From DASRBO01 sp035653595 (lineage in GTDB: Bacteria > Actinomycetota > Acidimicrobiia > Acidimicrobiales > JAJPHE01), in contig DASRBO010000176.1 of assembly GCA_035653595.1 (NCBI GenBank), positions 38,158 through 102,157 on the forward strand: 64,000 nucleotides of DNA. Direction: 5' to 3'. Each line of letters opens with the position of its first letter. The stretch's first letter is position 1. The translations under genes were made by a program, and so were the position numbers. Shown in pieces: positions 15,699 to 23,555 of this stretch. The notes beneath the pieces were generated by a model that made no database searches, was not told where the DNA came from, and was given only the letters and a program-made list of their open reading frames with translations.

Positions 15699-16514
15699 TC
15701 AGAGGGGGGTGGTGCGGCGACCGGCGAGAACGAAACGGATTGGGCCGTTGGGTCGGAAGGGCCTCCATGTGCCCTCGGACTGCGCCAGCCGGTCGGCGAT
15801 GATCCAAAGGACGGCAGGGTTGTGACCGAGACCGCTGTGACTCCCGAAGACCTCGATGCTCTCGCAGGTCGCCGATCGCCCCTCGACACAGGCTTCCCAT
15901 GGGACCACACCGTCGGATCTGGTGTAGATGGATGTAGCCGGTACGGGCAGGGGCCTGGGTGGGTTGAAGGTGGTGGTTCGCGTATCGCGGCCGGCCTCTG
16001 TGCGGTGACCTGTAGTTCCGACCTCGTAGAGGAGTCGCGCCTTCGTGGCCCTGGGGTCGCTCAGCCGGTAGGGGCTGCCTAGGGTGATCACTTGGCGTAC
16101 CAGCGGGGCGGCCGCCCTGGCGATCTCGCGGGCATAGATGCCGCCGAGACTCCACCCAACGATGCTCATCCGCCGTCCGTGCCGTTCAGCTATGTCGGCG
16201 ACTCGAGCGCGCAGGCCCTCAATGGTGGTTGGGCGCGGACCGAGGTTGCGACCCAACTTCCATGCGTGGACGTGGTAGCCACGGTCGCGAAGGAAACCGC
16301 GCAGGATGCGGGTCGACAGGTCAGAGGCACCCAGCCCCGGAAGAACGAGAACTGGATGCCCGTCACCAGCTGGTGCCCGCCGCAGCAGTGGCCAGGCAGG
16401 GCCGAGCATGGCGGCATCGAGCCCGGCACGCGGAAGTTCCATCCCGATGAGCAGCGGGGACGGCGCCCTGTAACCCGGGCCACGCTCCGCCGGGGCGGCG
16501 GCTCGTACTGGCAT
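15699..16514 (-). CDS. alpha/beta hydrolase (lipase/PGAP1-like esterase)
   Basis: 271 residues. The strand HPVLVLPGLGASD supplies the oxyanion region, and the nucleophile elbow is GWSLGG (Ser near residue 121) in a MSIVGWSLGGIYAREIAR context typical of triacylglycerol-lipase/PGAP1-like esterases. A likely acid is in YTRSDGVVPW and the His in SHSGLGHNP. There is no convincing signal peptide. The start is uncertain: ATG 16514 or the internal ATG at 16442. It is a single gene with accessory-type surroundings. Substrate unknown. Confidence 0.82.
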   Translation of the reverse strand: MPVRAAAPAERGPGYRAPSPLLIGMELPRAGLDAAMLGPAWPLLRRAPAGDGHPVLVLPGLGASDLSTRILRGFLRDRGYHVHAWKLGRNLGPRPTTIEGLRARVADIAERHGRRMSIVGWSLGGIYAREIARAAAPLVRQVITLGSPYRLSDPRATKARLLYEVGTTGHRTEAGRDTRTTTFNPPRPLPVPATSIYTRSDGVVPWEACVEGRSATCESIEVFGSHSGLGHNPAVLWIIADRLAQSEGTWRPFRPNGPIRFVLAGRRTTPL

Positions 16515-16797
16515 CTCCAGGAATGGTAGACGGCCGCGCCCGGCTCTCTCGCCGGCGGTCGGCCGCTTCTGTCTGTTATGGGCCCCGTCGCGGAGTAGAC
16601 CCTCGTTGCGCAGCGGCCATCCGCTCGGCGAGAGCCACGGGAAAGCGGCTCCGGGACTGGATGGCCGGGCACGTTGCGTCCATAGCGCCGGCCGGCTTTC
16701 GTGACGTTCGGCCCTAGAGGCTGCGACGGCCCCCTCTTACGATCCCATGCGGGTAGGGCGCCCTTCGGGCAGCCACCGGGAAGGCCCTCGATGGCCC
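16515..16797. other. non-coding stretch upstream of the esterase gene
   Basis: About 280 bp between the esterase start and the MFS pseudogene fragments. Open frames on both strands are compositionally random. The esterase promoter must lie here but is not recognisable. Confidence 0.35.
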
Positions 16798-17425
16798 TCA
16801 ATCTGGCGACGATCCCAAGGGAGACGGCGAGGCGGGTCCAGGCCCGCCTACGAGGATCCCCGGTTGGTCGAGTTCCGTCACCGCGCTGGTGATGGCCGCG
16901 GCGTTGGCGGGGGTGGCCGCCAGGGTCGCCGCCGTCCGCGCATCGATGGCCTGCAGTGTGGCCACTGAGGCGGGGTAGCGGGCCTGGATTCCCTGCAGCT
17001 GGGTGCCGTGCTCGACCAGGGGGCTCATCGAGGTGACCACGAAGGGCCGGACGAGGAACGATATGGACACCGCGGCCCGTAGTATCCACGGAGATATCCG
17101 CCAGGCTGAGCGTAACCACCCCTGTGGCGGTGCAGCGTCTGGTGGCAGTGAGCAAGGTGGCGGCCACCACCCAGGGCAAGGCTGACCTCGCTATCTCCAG
17201 GCCTACGGGCCAGCGGCCCAGAAGGCGCAGGCGACTGCACCCGCCGAGTGGCGGCGGTGGTGGCGGGTCGGGCTCGGATGCCAGGCGGCGTTCCTGCCGT
17301 TGATCTTCCTGCTCAAGGGTCGGTGGCGGCCGGGCCGGGCCAGGCGCGACGAAGAGGAGCACGAGCGCCAGGTGAACCAGGAGCTGGCCGAACTCGCTCG
17401 TGCGGTCGGCCCGCGGGCGGCCTAG
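16798..17425. pseudogene. rearranged remnant of an MFS transporter gene
   Basis: Two fragments that look like parts of one protein lie on opposite strands. On the minus strand about 17195-17085 reads LPWVVAATLLTAT and then, after a frameshift, 17070-16830 reads SISFLVRPFVVTSM, IQARYPASVATLQAIDART and PANAAAITSAVTEL. On the plus strand about 17194-17425 reads KAQATAPAEWRRWWRVGLG, CQAAFLPLIFLLKGRW and DEEEHERQVNQELAEL before TAG. From memory, a family of actinobacterial MFS transporters carries the Ala/Gln insert and an EWR-WW-V...FLL-GRW...DEEEHE tail. If so, the C-terminal part has been inverted relative to the middle. No intact start exists. Confidence 0.5.
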
Positions 17426-18000
17426 CCAGCCGCCGACAGGAGAGGGCAGCGATGCCTGTCCTGAGGTGTGAACCGCGACGGTCCTCCGGTCCAAAGTTTG
17501 TGGCGGTGGCGCCATTGGCTCTCCGCCACGACCGGAGGCACTAAGGGGCCGGCGCGGCCGGCCGCTGCTTGGCGGGGATGTTCCACCAACGGCTGATCGA
17601 GCGCCCGGCTCTGCCGCGATCGACCGCCGGCGCCTCCGCCGCGGAGGGCGGGCTCGCCGAGGACGCCGGGCCAAGGCCGCAGCCTTCGCCGTCAGGGACC
17701 GAATCGAGCTCGGCCGCTGTCTTCTTCGGCGAGGGCGGCCGGCTGACACCGAGCGGGGCCCGCTGCCTGGCGGGGGACCCCACGGCGGATCCGAGCTGGG
17801 CATGGGGATCGACACCGCCCGGGCGGAGACTCCCGCCCTGCTGCGGTGACGCTGTCGGTCCGGCAGCCGGGGCCGCCCTCGGCTGAGGATCGTCGACCGG
17901 CGCCGAGCGGCCCGCGATGATTATCCCGCTGGTCCGCCGTCGTAATGGCGGTAGTGGCGTCGGCAGGGTCGGCAGCGGCCCTCACAAGAGGAGATGAACG
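17426..18000. other. accessory intergenic region
   Basis: 575 bp between the pseudogene and the DUF1905 gene. Small open frames on both strands (about 80-105 codons) have no recognisable domain. The only clear signal is the ribosome-binding site AGAGGAG just before 18001. Given the adjacent broken gene this may be decayed DNA. Confidence 0.35.
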
Positions 18001-18468
18001 GTGGCATCCGATCAGCGGAGCGTGAGCTTCGAGACCACTCTGGCAGCAAATGGAACCAACACCGGCATCGTCGTTCCAATCGAGGTGATCGAGCGACTCG
18101 GTGCCGGAAGTCGTCCTCCCGTTGTCGTCGACCTCAATGGCTACCAGTACCGCAACACTGTGGGCGCTATGGGGGGCAAGCACATGGTCAGCGTCAGTGC
18201 TGCGGTCCGCAAGACGACCGGTCTCAAAGGGGGCGACCCCGTCAGGGTCAGATTGACTCTGGCGGAGGGCCCACGCGAGGTCAACCTTCCGACGGACTTT
18301 GCTGCGGCACTGGAAGGCGACGAGAAGGCAGCCGCATTCTTCGCCGGGCTCTCGAACAGCCTCCAGCGCTACCACGTAGACAACATCGCTGGCGCCAAGA
18401 CCGATGAGACTCGGCGCCGGCGGATCGAGAAGGCGATTTCCCTATTTCGACAGGGGAAGCAGCGCTAG
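18001..18468 (+). CDS. DUF1905 / YdeI-OmdA family protein
   Basis: 155 residues from GTG 18001 with AGAGGAG upstream. The N-terminal ~100 residues form a small beta-barrel-like DUF1905 domain (SFETTLAANGTNTGIVVPIEVIERLG; GYQYRNTVGAMGGKHMVSVSA). The C-terminus has the YdeI/OmdA helices (LQRYHVDNIAGAKTDETRRRRIEKAI). The protein is small, soluble and cytoplasmic. The family has no settled biochemical function. It is isolated, with no operon partner. Confidence 0.85.
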   Translation: MASDQRSVSFETTLAANGTNTGIVVPIEVIERLGAGSRPPVVVDLNGYQYRNTVGAMGGKHMVSVSAAVRKTTGLKGGDPVRVRLTLAEGPREVNLPTDFAAALEGDEKAAAFFAGLSNSLQRYHVDNIAGAKTDETRRRRIEKAISLFRQGKQR

Positions 18469-18679
18469 GTAGACGGGGGTCGCAGAGCGCGGCGGCCTGA
18501 GGTAACCCTCACGCTCGGAGCTCCCTCTGGTAGGCAGGGGCGCCAATTCCGCAGCTACGAGATCGCGACGATCGGCTCGACGCCCACGGCGGTCATCTGG
18601 CCCAACGCAGCCACCGGCCCCAGCTGACGCGGCGAACATTCAGCTGAAAGCTGCCACAGTCCGGGCTTGACTGGCCTGG

Positions 18680-19516
18680 ATGGACGAGGTGCTCGGGGCC
18701 GCGGTGGCCAGCCTCCTCGGCTACCTGCGCCTGGGCAACGAGGTCATCGCCACCGACCTGGCCACCTTCGTGCGCAACCCGAGCTGGTCCCGAGTCACCG
18801 ACGCCAACCACGGCTCTGCCGTCAGAGCCGAAACTGAGACTGATTTCGACCGCCTCCTGGGACAAGCGGAGGAGATCCTGGGGGCCAGCGCCCATCGCGC
18901 CTTCAAGGTGACGCCAGGCACGCCTCCAGCCTTCGAGGCTCGGCTCCTTCTGGAGGGGTACCGCTTCAGCACGGACTTGGAGATGATCCTCGATGGTCCG
19001 CTCCGTGCCGCGCCGCCGGCAGTCGAGATCCGGCCGGTCGTCTCCGACTCGGACTGGGACGGTATCCGGGAACTCAAGAGAGCTGACCTTGCCGAAGGTC
19101 TCTCGGTCGGGGGGCATCGCTCGGCCGAGGTCAGCACCCAGATGTACGAGTCCAAGCGGGCCAAGTCCCCCGACCTCACCTACTTCCTCGCCCGGGCGGA
19201 AGGTAAGGACTGCGCCTTCTTCTCGTCCTGGCCCGGCCAGAATGGCACCGGAGTGGTCGAGGACCTCTTCACCCTGCCCGATTACCGATGCCGGGGCCTA
19301 GCGACCGCCCTCATCTGCCATGCCGTCGCCGATGCCCGGAGCCGGGGTGCCGATCGCATCCTCATCGGCGCAGACCCCGACGAGACCCCTAAGCACCTCT
19401 ATGCCTCCCTTGGATTCCGCCCGTTGCTGCTCCTCCGGAGCTACTGGCGAGACGTCCCTCCAGCGGTCGAGGCTTCTCCAACGAACGCTCTCTCAACGCC
19501 TGCTCGCCGCCGATGA
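18680..19516 (+). CDS. GNAT family N-acetyltransferase
   Basis: 278 residues. The C-terminal ~140 residues hold a GNAT fold: acetyl-CoA motif A is DYRCRGLATALICHAVADA, preceded by VVEDLFTLP and followed by HLYASLGFRPL. The N-terminal half resembles a second, degenerate GNAT-like domain. The acceptor is unknown. The gene is convergent with the next GNAT gene, 33 bp apart. The ATG start at 18680 has no strong ribosome-binding site. The 211 bp before it show nothing recognisable. Confidence 0.82.
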   Translation: MDEVLGAAVASLLGYLRLGNEVIATDLATFVRNPSWSRVTDANHGSAVRAETETDFDRLLGQAEEILGASAHRAFKVTPGTPPAFEARLLLEGYRFSTDLEMILDGPLRAAPPAVEIRPVVSDSDWDGIRELKRADLAEGLSVGGHRSAEVSTQMYESKRAKSPDLTYFLARAEGKDCAFFSSWPGQNGTGVVEDLFTLPDYRCRGLATALICHAVADARSRGADRILIGADPDETPKHLYASLGFRPLLLLRSYWRDVPPAVEASPTNALSTPARRR

Positions 19517-19549
19517 CATCCTCGTCGGACTCCTCCCAAGCGGCGGACC

Positions 19550-20575
19550 TCAAGTTGTTGGGCGAGAACGATCGCGCTCGCTCACGCCGGCCGCCCACGG
19601 ATCGATCTCGCGGGCCAGTCGGTATCGAACCGGTTGGAAGCCTCGGTTACGCCAGAACGGATCACTGATGGGGTTGGTGGACGTCCAGCCGACCGAGCAC
19701 CGGTCGAACCCCTGTTGAGCGCTCCAGGTCACCGCAGCCGCCAGTAGGGCCGTGCCGATGCCGGTCGATCGCTCAGTTTCGGCCACCACTGCCTGCCCAA
19801 TGCTCGCGGTCCTGCGGAACCGGCCGTCGGGCTGAACCTGCATAAAGCCCGAAAGGCGATCCCCGTCATCGGCTACGAAGACAGCGGAGGTGCTCCCCGC
19901 GATCGATGACTCGAGGTCGCGGCGCAGCTGATCACGGTCAAGCAGATCCGCCGGGTACGAATCGCGCGCGGGGTCGGTGACGTGGTCCAGGAACCGTCCG
20001 GAATGGAACATGGGCGGGCGGGTGTGGAATTTGATGAGCTCTACGGCGAGGTCCGTGAGGTTGGCAAGGTCATCTGCGGTGGCCCGGCGGGTCTCGACGA
20101 CCCGGTTCGGTGACAGGGTGACAGTCTTGAGACTCTGCAACCCGTGGATTTGGTCGACTCCAAAACCGAGCTGGAACCAACTGGCAACTACTGAGTCCGG
20201 CTCGACCAGCACCCCCACCTGGTGACGGAGAAAGCCGGCCTGGGCCAGCGGCCCAGCGACGGCCATGTACAACGCTCGATAGACCTCGCGGACGACATCG
20301 GGCTCGGCGGCATGGCTGGCCAACGCCATGTTCGCAGTCCGGGCGCCCGGGGTCACCGGCATGGGTGCCACCAGGAAGCCGACCAATTCCCCCTGGATGC
20401 GGGCGGCCACCGGGAGGGCCCCCGGCAGGCTGGCGGCGATGCTCTGCTGGGCCGCCTGGGCATGGGCTACAGCCGACTCGGCCCCCGCCCACTGGGCCGT
20501 CCCTGAGTGGCATCTGGACAACAAAGCGGCGGCGGCAGGCAAGTCGGTCGACCGCAGTTCGTCAGTCTCAACCAT
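19550..20575 (-). CDS. GNAT family N-acetyltransferase (two-domain)
   Basis: 341 residues from ATG 20575; the open frame continues to 20662 but with non-protein-like composition. Two GNAT-like halves are visible. In the second, motif A reads ETERSTGIGTALLAAAVTW and is followed by NPISDPFWRNRGFQPVRYRL. The N-terminal half has ALPVAARIQGELVGFLVAPM. It probably acetylates a small molecule or protein in the cytoplasm; the acceptor is unknown. Tandem-GNAT proteins of this length are common in actinobacteria. Confidence 0.82.
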   Translation of the reverse strand: MVETDELRSTDLPAAAALLSRCHSGTAQWAGAESAVAHAQAAQQSIAASLPGALPVAARIQGELVGFLVAPMPVTPGARTANMALASHAAEPDVVREVYRALYMAVAGPLAQAGFLRHQVGVLVEPDSVVASWFQLGFGVDQIHGLQSLKTVTLSPNRVVETRRATADDLANLTDLAVELIKFHTRPPMFHSGRFLDHVTDPARDSYPADLLDRDQLRRDLESSIAGSTSAVFVADDGDRLSGFMQVQPDGRFRRTASIGQAVVAETERSTGIGTALLAAAVTWSAQQGFDRCSVGWTSTNPISDPFWRNRGFQPVRYRLAREIDPWAAGVSERDRSRPTT

Positions 20576-20776
20576 CAATCGGAGAGTACGCGAGAAGTCC
20601 TGTTCCGACACGGTCGAGTCCCGGCCGTGGCGGCGCCCCGAGCGAGGGAAGTGGATCCGCAATCCAGTCAGTCACCGCAGAGAAGAACTACGGACGCACC
20701 ATCACCCAGCCGGTGACGCCACTCGTCAAGGCTCTCTCAGGACGGGCTCGACATCCTGGCCCTGGGATCCTCGTCT

Positions 20777-21241
20777 TCAATACTCGTCCTTGATCACGAA
20801 GTACGAACCGCGGATCGTCCCGGCGAGCTTCGACTTCTGTCTGGCGAACTTGAACGAGGCGAGCTCCGGTGGGACCTCCATTCCCTCTGAGAGCTTGAAC
20901 CCGACGGCGCGTCTCTTGGGATCGTCGAGGCTGTACAGAACGTTGATCGACAGGCCGCTCTCATAGAAGACATACGCCCAGCGGACGTTCGCCTCGGCCG
21001 CGACCTCCGCTGCCTCGAGAGGCGGCGAGGAGACGACGATGCCACGCTCCTCCTTGAGTATCCGGTGCACCCAGTCGATGGTGGCGCCGGCCTCGCTCGC
21101 CGGGTGCACCGTCAGGTCGTGGTCGTACTTGTTCTTGAAGTAGCGGGCCTCGTTGGCCCGTAGGCCAGCGAGGGCGGTGGCAACCGGTGATGACTCCAGA
21201 CCGACGGTCGAGACGGTGTCGAACTCCACGGTGTAGGACAT
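20777..21241 (-). CDS. conserved hypothetical protein, TetR-divergent
   Basis: 154 residues from ATG 21241 with AGGAGG six bases upstream. The protein is soluble, mixed alpha/beta, with no membrane segment. Recognisable stretches are FKNKYDHDLTVHPASEAG, VHRILKEERGIVVSS and KLAGTIRGSYFVIKDEY. I do not recognise the family. It is divergent from a TetR regulator across 89 bp that hold a palindrome, so it is probably the regulator's target. The 201 bp downstream, up to 20576, show no feature. Confidence 0.7.
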   Translation of the reverse strand: MSYTVEFDTVSTVGLESSPVATALAGLRANEARYFKNKYDHDLTVHPASEAGATIDWVHRILKEERGIVVSSPPLEAAEVAAEANVRWAYVFYESGLSINVLYSLDDPKRRAVGFKLSEGMEVPPELASFKFARQKSKLAGTIRGSYFVIKDEY

Positions 21242-21287
21242 GACGCACCTCCTGGGACTCGCGCAGTGCTTGGTTGTGGGACATGAA

Positions 21288-21326
21288 GTGAGAGTTCTAC
21301 TCCCACTTTGAGAGTGTTGCTCTCAC
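21288..21326. promoter_or_regulatory. candidate TetR operator between divergent genes
   Basis: GTGAGAG (21288-21294) and CTCTCAC (21320-21326) are perfect 7-bp inverted arms. A second inverted repeat, CACT-TTGAG-AGTG (21304-21316), is nested between them. The element ends 4 bp before the tetR GTG start, so binding would repress tetR and the divergent gene. Confidence 0.6.
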
Positions 21327-21330
21327 ATTC

Positions 21331-21984
21331 GTGGACCAGGATGTCAAGGGGCGCCGACCCCCGAGGGACGCCGGGCAGGCCCGCACCCGGCGGGCCCGGG
21401 CCACCGTCATCGCGGCCGCCAGGGCCCTGTTCCTCGAGCGCGGGTACGGCCGAACCACCATCGAGGCGATCAGCGAAGCCTCGGACACGCCGCAGGCCAC
21501 CGTGTACCGGCTGTTCTCGTCGAAGCTCGGGATCCTCAAGGCAATCCTGGACGTCTCGATCGCGGGTGACGACCGGGCTGTCGCCATGCTCGACCGCCCG
21601 CATGTCCACAACCTTCTGTCGGAGCCAGACCCGGGGAGCCAACTGGCTGGCTTCGCGGCCATGGTCGCCGATCTCATGGCCCGCGCTGCTCCGGTCCATC
21701 GCATCCTCGCCGACGCTGCTCGTTCCGATCAGGAAGCTGCCGCCCTGCTCAATGAGCTGGCTCGGCAACGCCATGAGGGCCAGCGGCGGCTCGCCCGCTC
21801 CCTCGCTCGTTCGGGCGCGCTCCGGCACCCGTTGCGAGAACGCGACGCCGCTGACATCATCCACGCTCTCGCCTCCCCCGAGGTCTACGGCCTTCTCGTC
21901 CTCGACCGGGGATGGAGCGCCGACCGCTACGAGACCTGGCTGAGGGGCATCCTCACGGACCAGCTTCTGCGGCAAGCGGCCTGA
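21331..21984 (+). CDS. TetR family transcriptional regulator
   Basis: 217 residues from GTG 21331. The N-terminal TetR helix-turn-helix is clear: ATVIAAARALFLERGYGRTT, IEAISEASDTPQATVYRLFSSK. The C-terminal ligand domain is helical with no recognised ligand specificity. There is no ribosome-binding site before the GTG and only a few bases follow the putative operator, so translation may be leaderless. It probably represses itself and the divergent hypothetical gene. Confidence 0.92.
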   Translation: MDQDVKGRRPPRDAGQARTRRARATVIAAARALFLERGYGRTTIEAISEASDTPQATVYRLFSSKLGILKAILDVSIAGDDRAVAMLDRPHVHNLLSEPDPGSQLAGFAAMVADLMARAAPVHRILADAARSDQEAAALLNELARQRHEGQRRLARSLARSGALRHPLRERDAADIIHALASPEVYGLLVLDRGWSADRYETWLRGILTDQLLRQAA

Positions 21985-22122
21985 CGCCCGTACTTACCGG
22001 TGGCATCCGCAGGCGGGCGTCGCCCGGATTAGAGACGCCTGAAGGGGGGAATCATTGGGGTGCTCGCACCGTCCGGTAAGCGAGACAAACTCCGCACAAA
22101 CGGCGGACTAGGAGGCACAGCT

Positions 22123-22278
22123 ATGGGTTTGGTCCTGGCGGTTCTTCTGTTGGCCCTTCTTTTCGGTGGCCTCGGGTTTGCCGTCCACTTTCTGTGGATT
22201 GTGGCCGTCATCTGCGCTCTGTTCTGGATCATCGGGTTCTTCGCCCGCGGGGCGGACGCTCGCTGGTATCGCTGGTGA
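22123..22278 (+). CDS. small hydrophobic membrane protein (51 aa)
   Basis: 51 residues from ATG 22123, chosen for GGAGG upstream; an ATG at 22060 lacks one. Two membrane helices (LVLAVLLLALLFGGLGFAV and WIVAVICALFWIIGFFA) end in a short basic tail ARWYRW. It matches small hydrophobic proteins widely found in actinobacteria near stress genes, with no known activity. A long hairpin lies 12 bp downstream. Confidence 0.75.
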   Translation: MGLVLAVLLLALLFGGLGFAVHFLWIVAVICALFWIIGFFARGADARWYRW

Positions 22279-22289
22279 CCTGACGCAGG

Positions 22290-22344
22290 GGTTCACCGGG
22301 CGGCGATCGTCCGTACCGCGTTGGTGGTCGCTGCCCGGTGAACC
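22290..22344. terminator. long perfect-arm stem-loop
   Basis: GGTTCACCGGGC (22290-22301) and GCCCGGTGAACC (22333-22344) are perfect 12-bp inverted arms. Pairing can extend inward about 7 bp more with G-U pairs, leaving a ~13-nt loop. It lies between the small membrane protein gene and the methyltransferase gene. There is no T-tract, so terminator is the best but not the only reading. Confidence 0.6.
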
Positions 22345-22408
22345 TCTCGGTACCGGGATTCAACTCCCGGAGATGCGGAGGACCGCTCCCGGCGACTAGG
22401 CAGATGCC

Positions 22409-23491
22409 ATGTCGTCATTCTTCGATAGCAGCATCGATGAGCAAGTAGGTCTCTACGCCTTTCAGGTGTGGACCTACAAGCAGGGCGAGGTGGTCGCCCT
22501 GATGATTCACCTCGGAGACCGGCTCGGTCTGTACCGGTCCCTGGCGGGAGCCGGCCCGGTAACCCCGGCTGAGTTGAGCAGCCGTACCGGGTTCCACGAG
22601 CGCTGGCTGCAGGAGTGGCTCAGAAGCCAAGCCGCGGCCGGGCTCCTGCGCTCCGAGGACGGGGCGCACTTCGAGCTCCCCGTCGAAGCCGAGCCGGTGC
22701 TGGTGGACGAGGGCTCCAGCCTGTGGTTCGCCGCTGGGGCCTTCCGGGGGGCGGCCGCCGCCCCCGAGGTGGTGGATCGGCTGGCCGAGGCGTTCGCCAC
22801 CGGCCGTGGCCTGACCTATGACGACCAGGGCCCGTCGGTAGCCCACGCCGTCGAGCGCATGCTGGGCCCGTGGACCCGCCTCGCTCTGGTCCCGACGGTG
22901 CTCCCGGCCCTCGATGGCGTCGCCCGCTGGTTGAACGACGGGGCCCACGTCGCCGATGTCGGCTGTGGTGCCGGCGTGGCGGTCATCACCATGGCCCGCG
23001 CCTTCCCCCGGTCGTCCTTCGATGGCTTCGATCCGTCGGAGCACGCCATCCGGCTCGCCCGCCAGCGGGCCGCGGAGGCTGGCGCCGGCAACGTCTCGTT
23101 CCACATCGACGGGGCCGCCGATCTTCCGAGGGACGGTCGGTACGACCTGGTGCTCACCCTCGACTGCCTGCACGACATGCCCCGGCCCGACGAGGCCGCC
23201 GCCGCCATACGCCGGGCTGTGCGGGAGGACGGGACCTGGCTGATCAAGGAGATCAGGGCCGGCGAGAGCTGGGAGGAAAACCGCCGCAATCCCGTACTGG
23301 CCATGATGTACGGCACGTCGCTGCTGTCCTGCATGTCCTCGGCGCTGTCCGAGCCCGGCGGCGCCGGCCTGGGCACCCTCGGACTACCTCCTTCGCGGCT
23401 GGAGGCGCTGTGCCGGCAGGCCGGCTTCACCCGGTTCCTCCGGCACGACTTCGACGACCCGGCCAATCTCTACTACGAGGTGAGGCCCTGA
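22409..23491 (+). CDS. class I SAM-dependent methyltransferase with N-terminal winged helix
   Basis: 360 residues. The N-terminal ~90 residues form a winged-helix dimerisation domain like that of plant O-methyltransferases and Rv2258c-like proteins (LGLYRSLAGAGPVTPAELSSRTGFHERWL). The Rossmann methyltransferase domain starts near residue 175 with motif I VADVGCGAGVAV, then FDPSEHAIRLA, and LVLTLDCLHDMP in motif IV. The substrate is unknown; a secondary metabolite or lipid is typical. The stop codon lies inside the first unit of a palindromic repeat array shared with the convergent SDR gene. Confidence 0.88.
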   Translation: MSSFFDSSIDEQVGLYAFQVWTYKQGEVVALMIHLGDRLGLYRSLAGAGPVTPAELSSRTGFHERWLQEWLRSQAAAGLLRSEDGAHFELPVEAEPVLVDEGSSLWFAAGAFRGAAAAPEVVDRLAEAFATGRGLTYDDQGPSVAHAVERMLGPWTRLALVPTVLPALDGVARWLNDGAHVADVGCGAGVAVITMARAFPRSSFDGFDPSEHAIRLARQRAAEAGAGNVSFHIDGAADLPRDGRYDLVLTLDCLHDMPRPDEAAAAIRRAVREDGTWLIKEIRAGESWEENRRNPVLAMMYGTSLLSCMSSALSEPGGAGLGTLGLPPSRLEALCRQAGFTRFLRHDFDDPANLYYEVRP

Positions 23492-23555
23492 CCATCAGGC
23501 CCTGACCATCAGGCCCTGACCGTCAGGCCCTGACCGTCAGGTCCTGATCTTCAGG
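23483..23555. repeat. tandem array of five 14-bp palindromic repeats
   Basis: Five consecutive units start at 23483, 23497, 23511, 23525 and 23539. The first two are AGGCCCTGACCATC, the next two AGGCCCTGACCGTC, the last AGGTCCTGATCTTC. Each contains CCTGA-NNN-TCAGG, a perfect 5-bp inverted repeat, so the array reads similarly on both strands. It covers the stop codons of the two convergent genes (23489-23491 plus, 23551-23553 minus). It may be a bidirectional terminator or an mRNA-end stabiliser. Confidence 0.85.

Noticed and set aside
17541..17886. Small open frames on both strands between the pseudogene and the DUF1905 gene
   Set aside because: No ribosome-binding site, no recognisable domain, and composition like random high-GC sequence. 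They could be decayed coding DNA but cannot be supported as genes.
23483..23555. CRISPR array
   Set aside because: Units are only 14 bp, directly adjacent with no spacers, and no cas genes are present; it is a simple tandem palindromic repeat.
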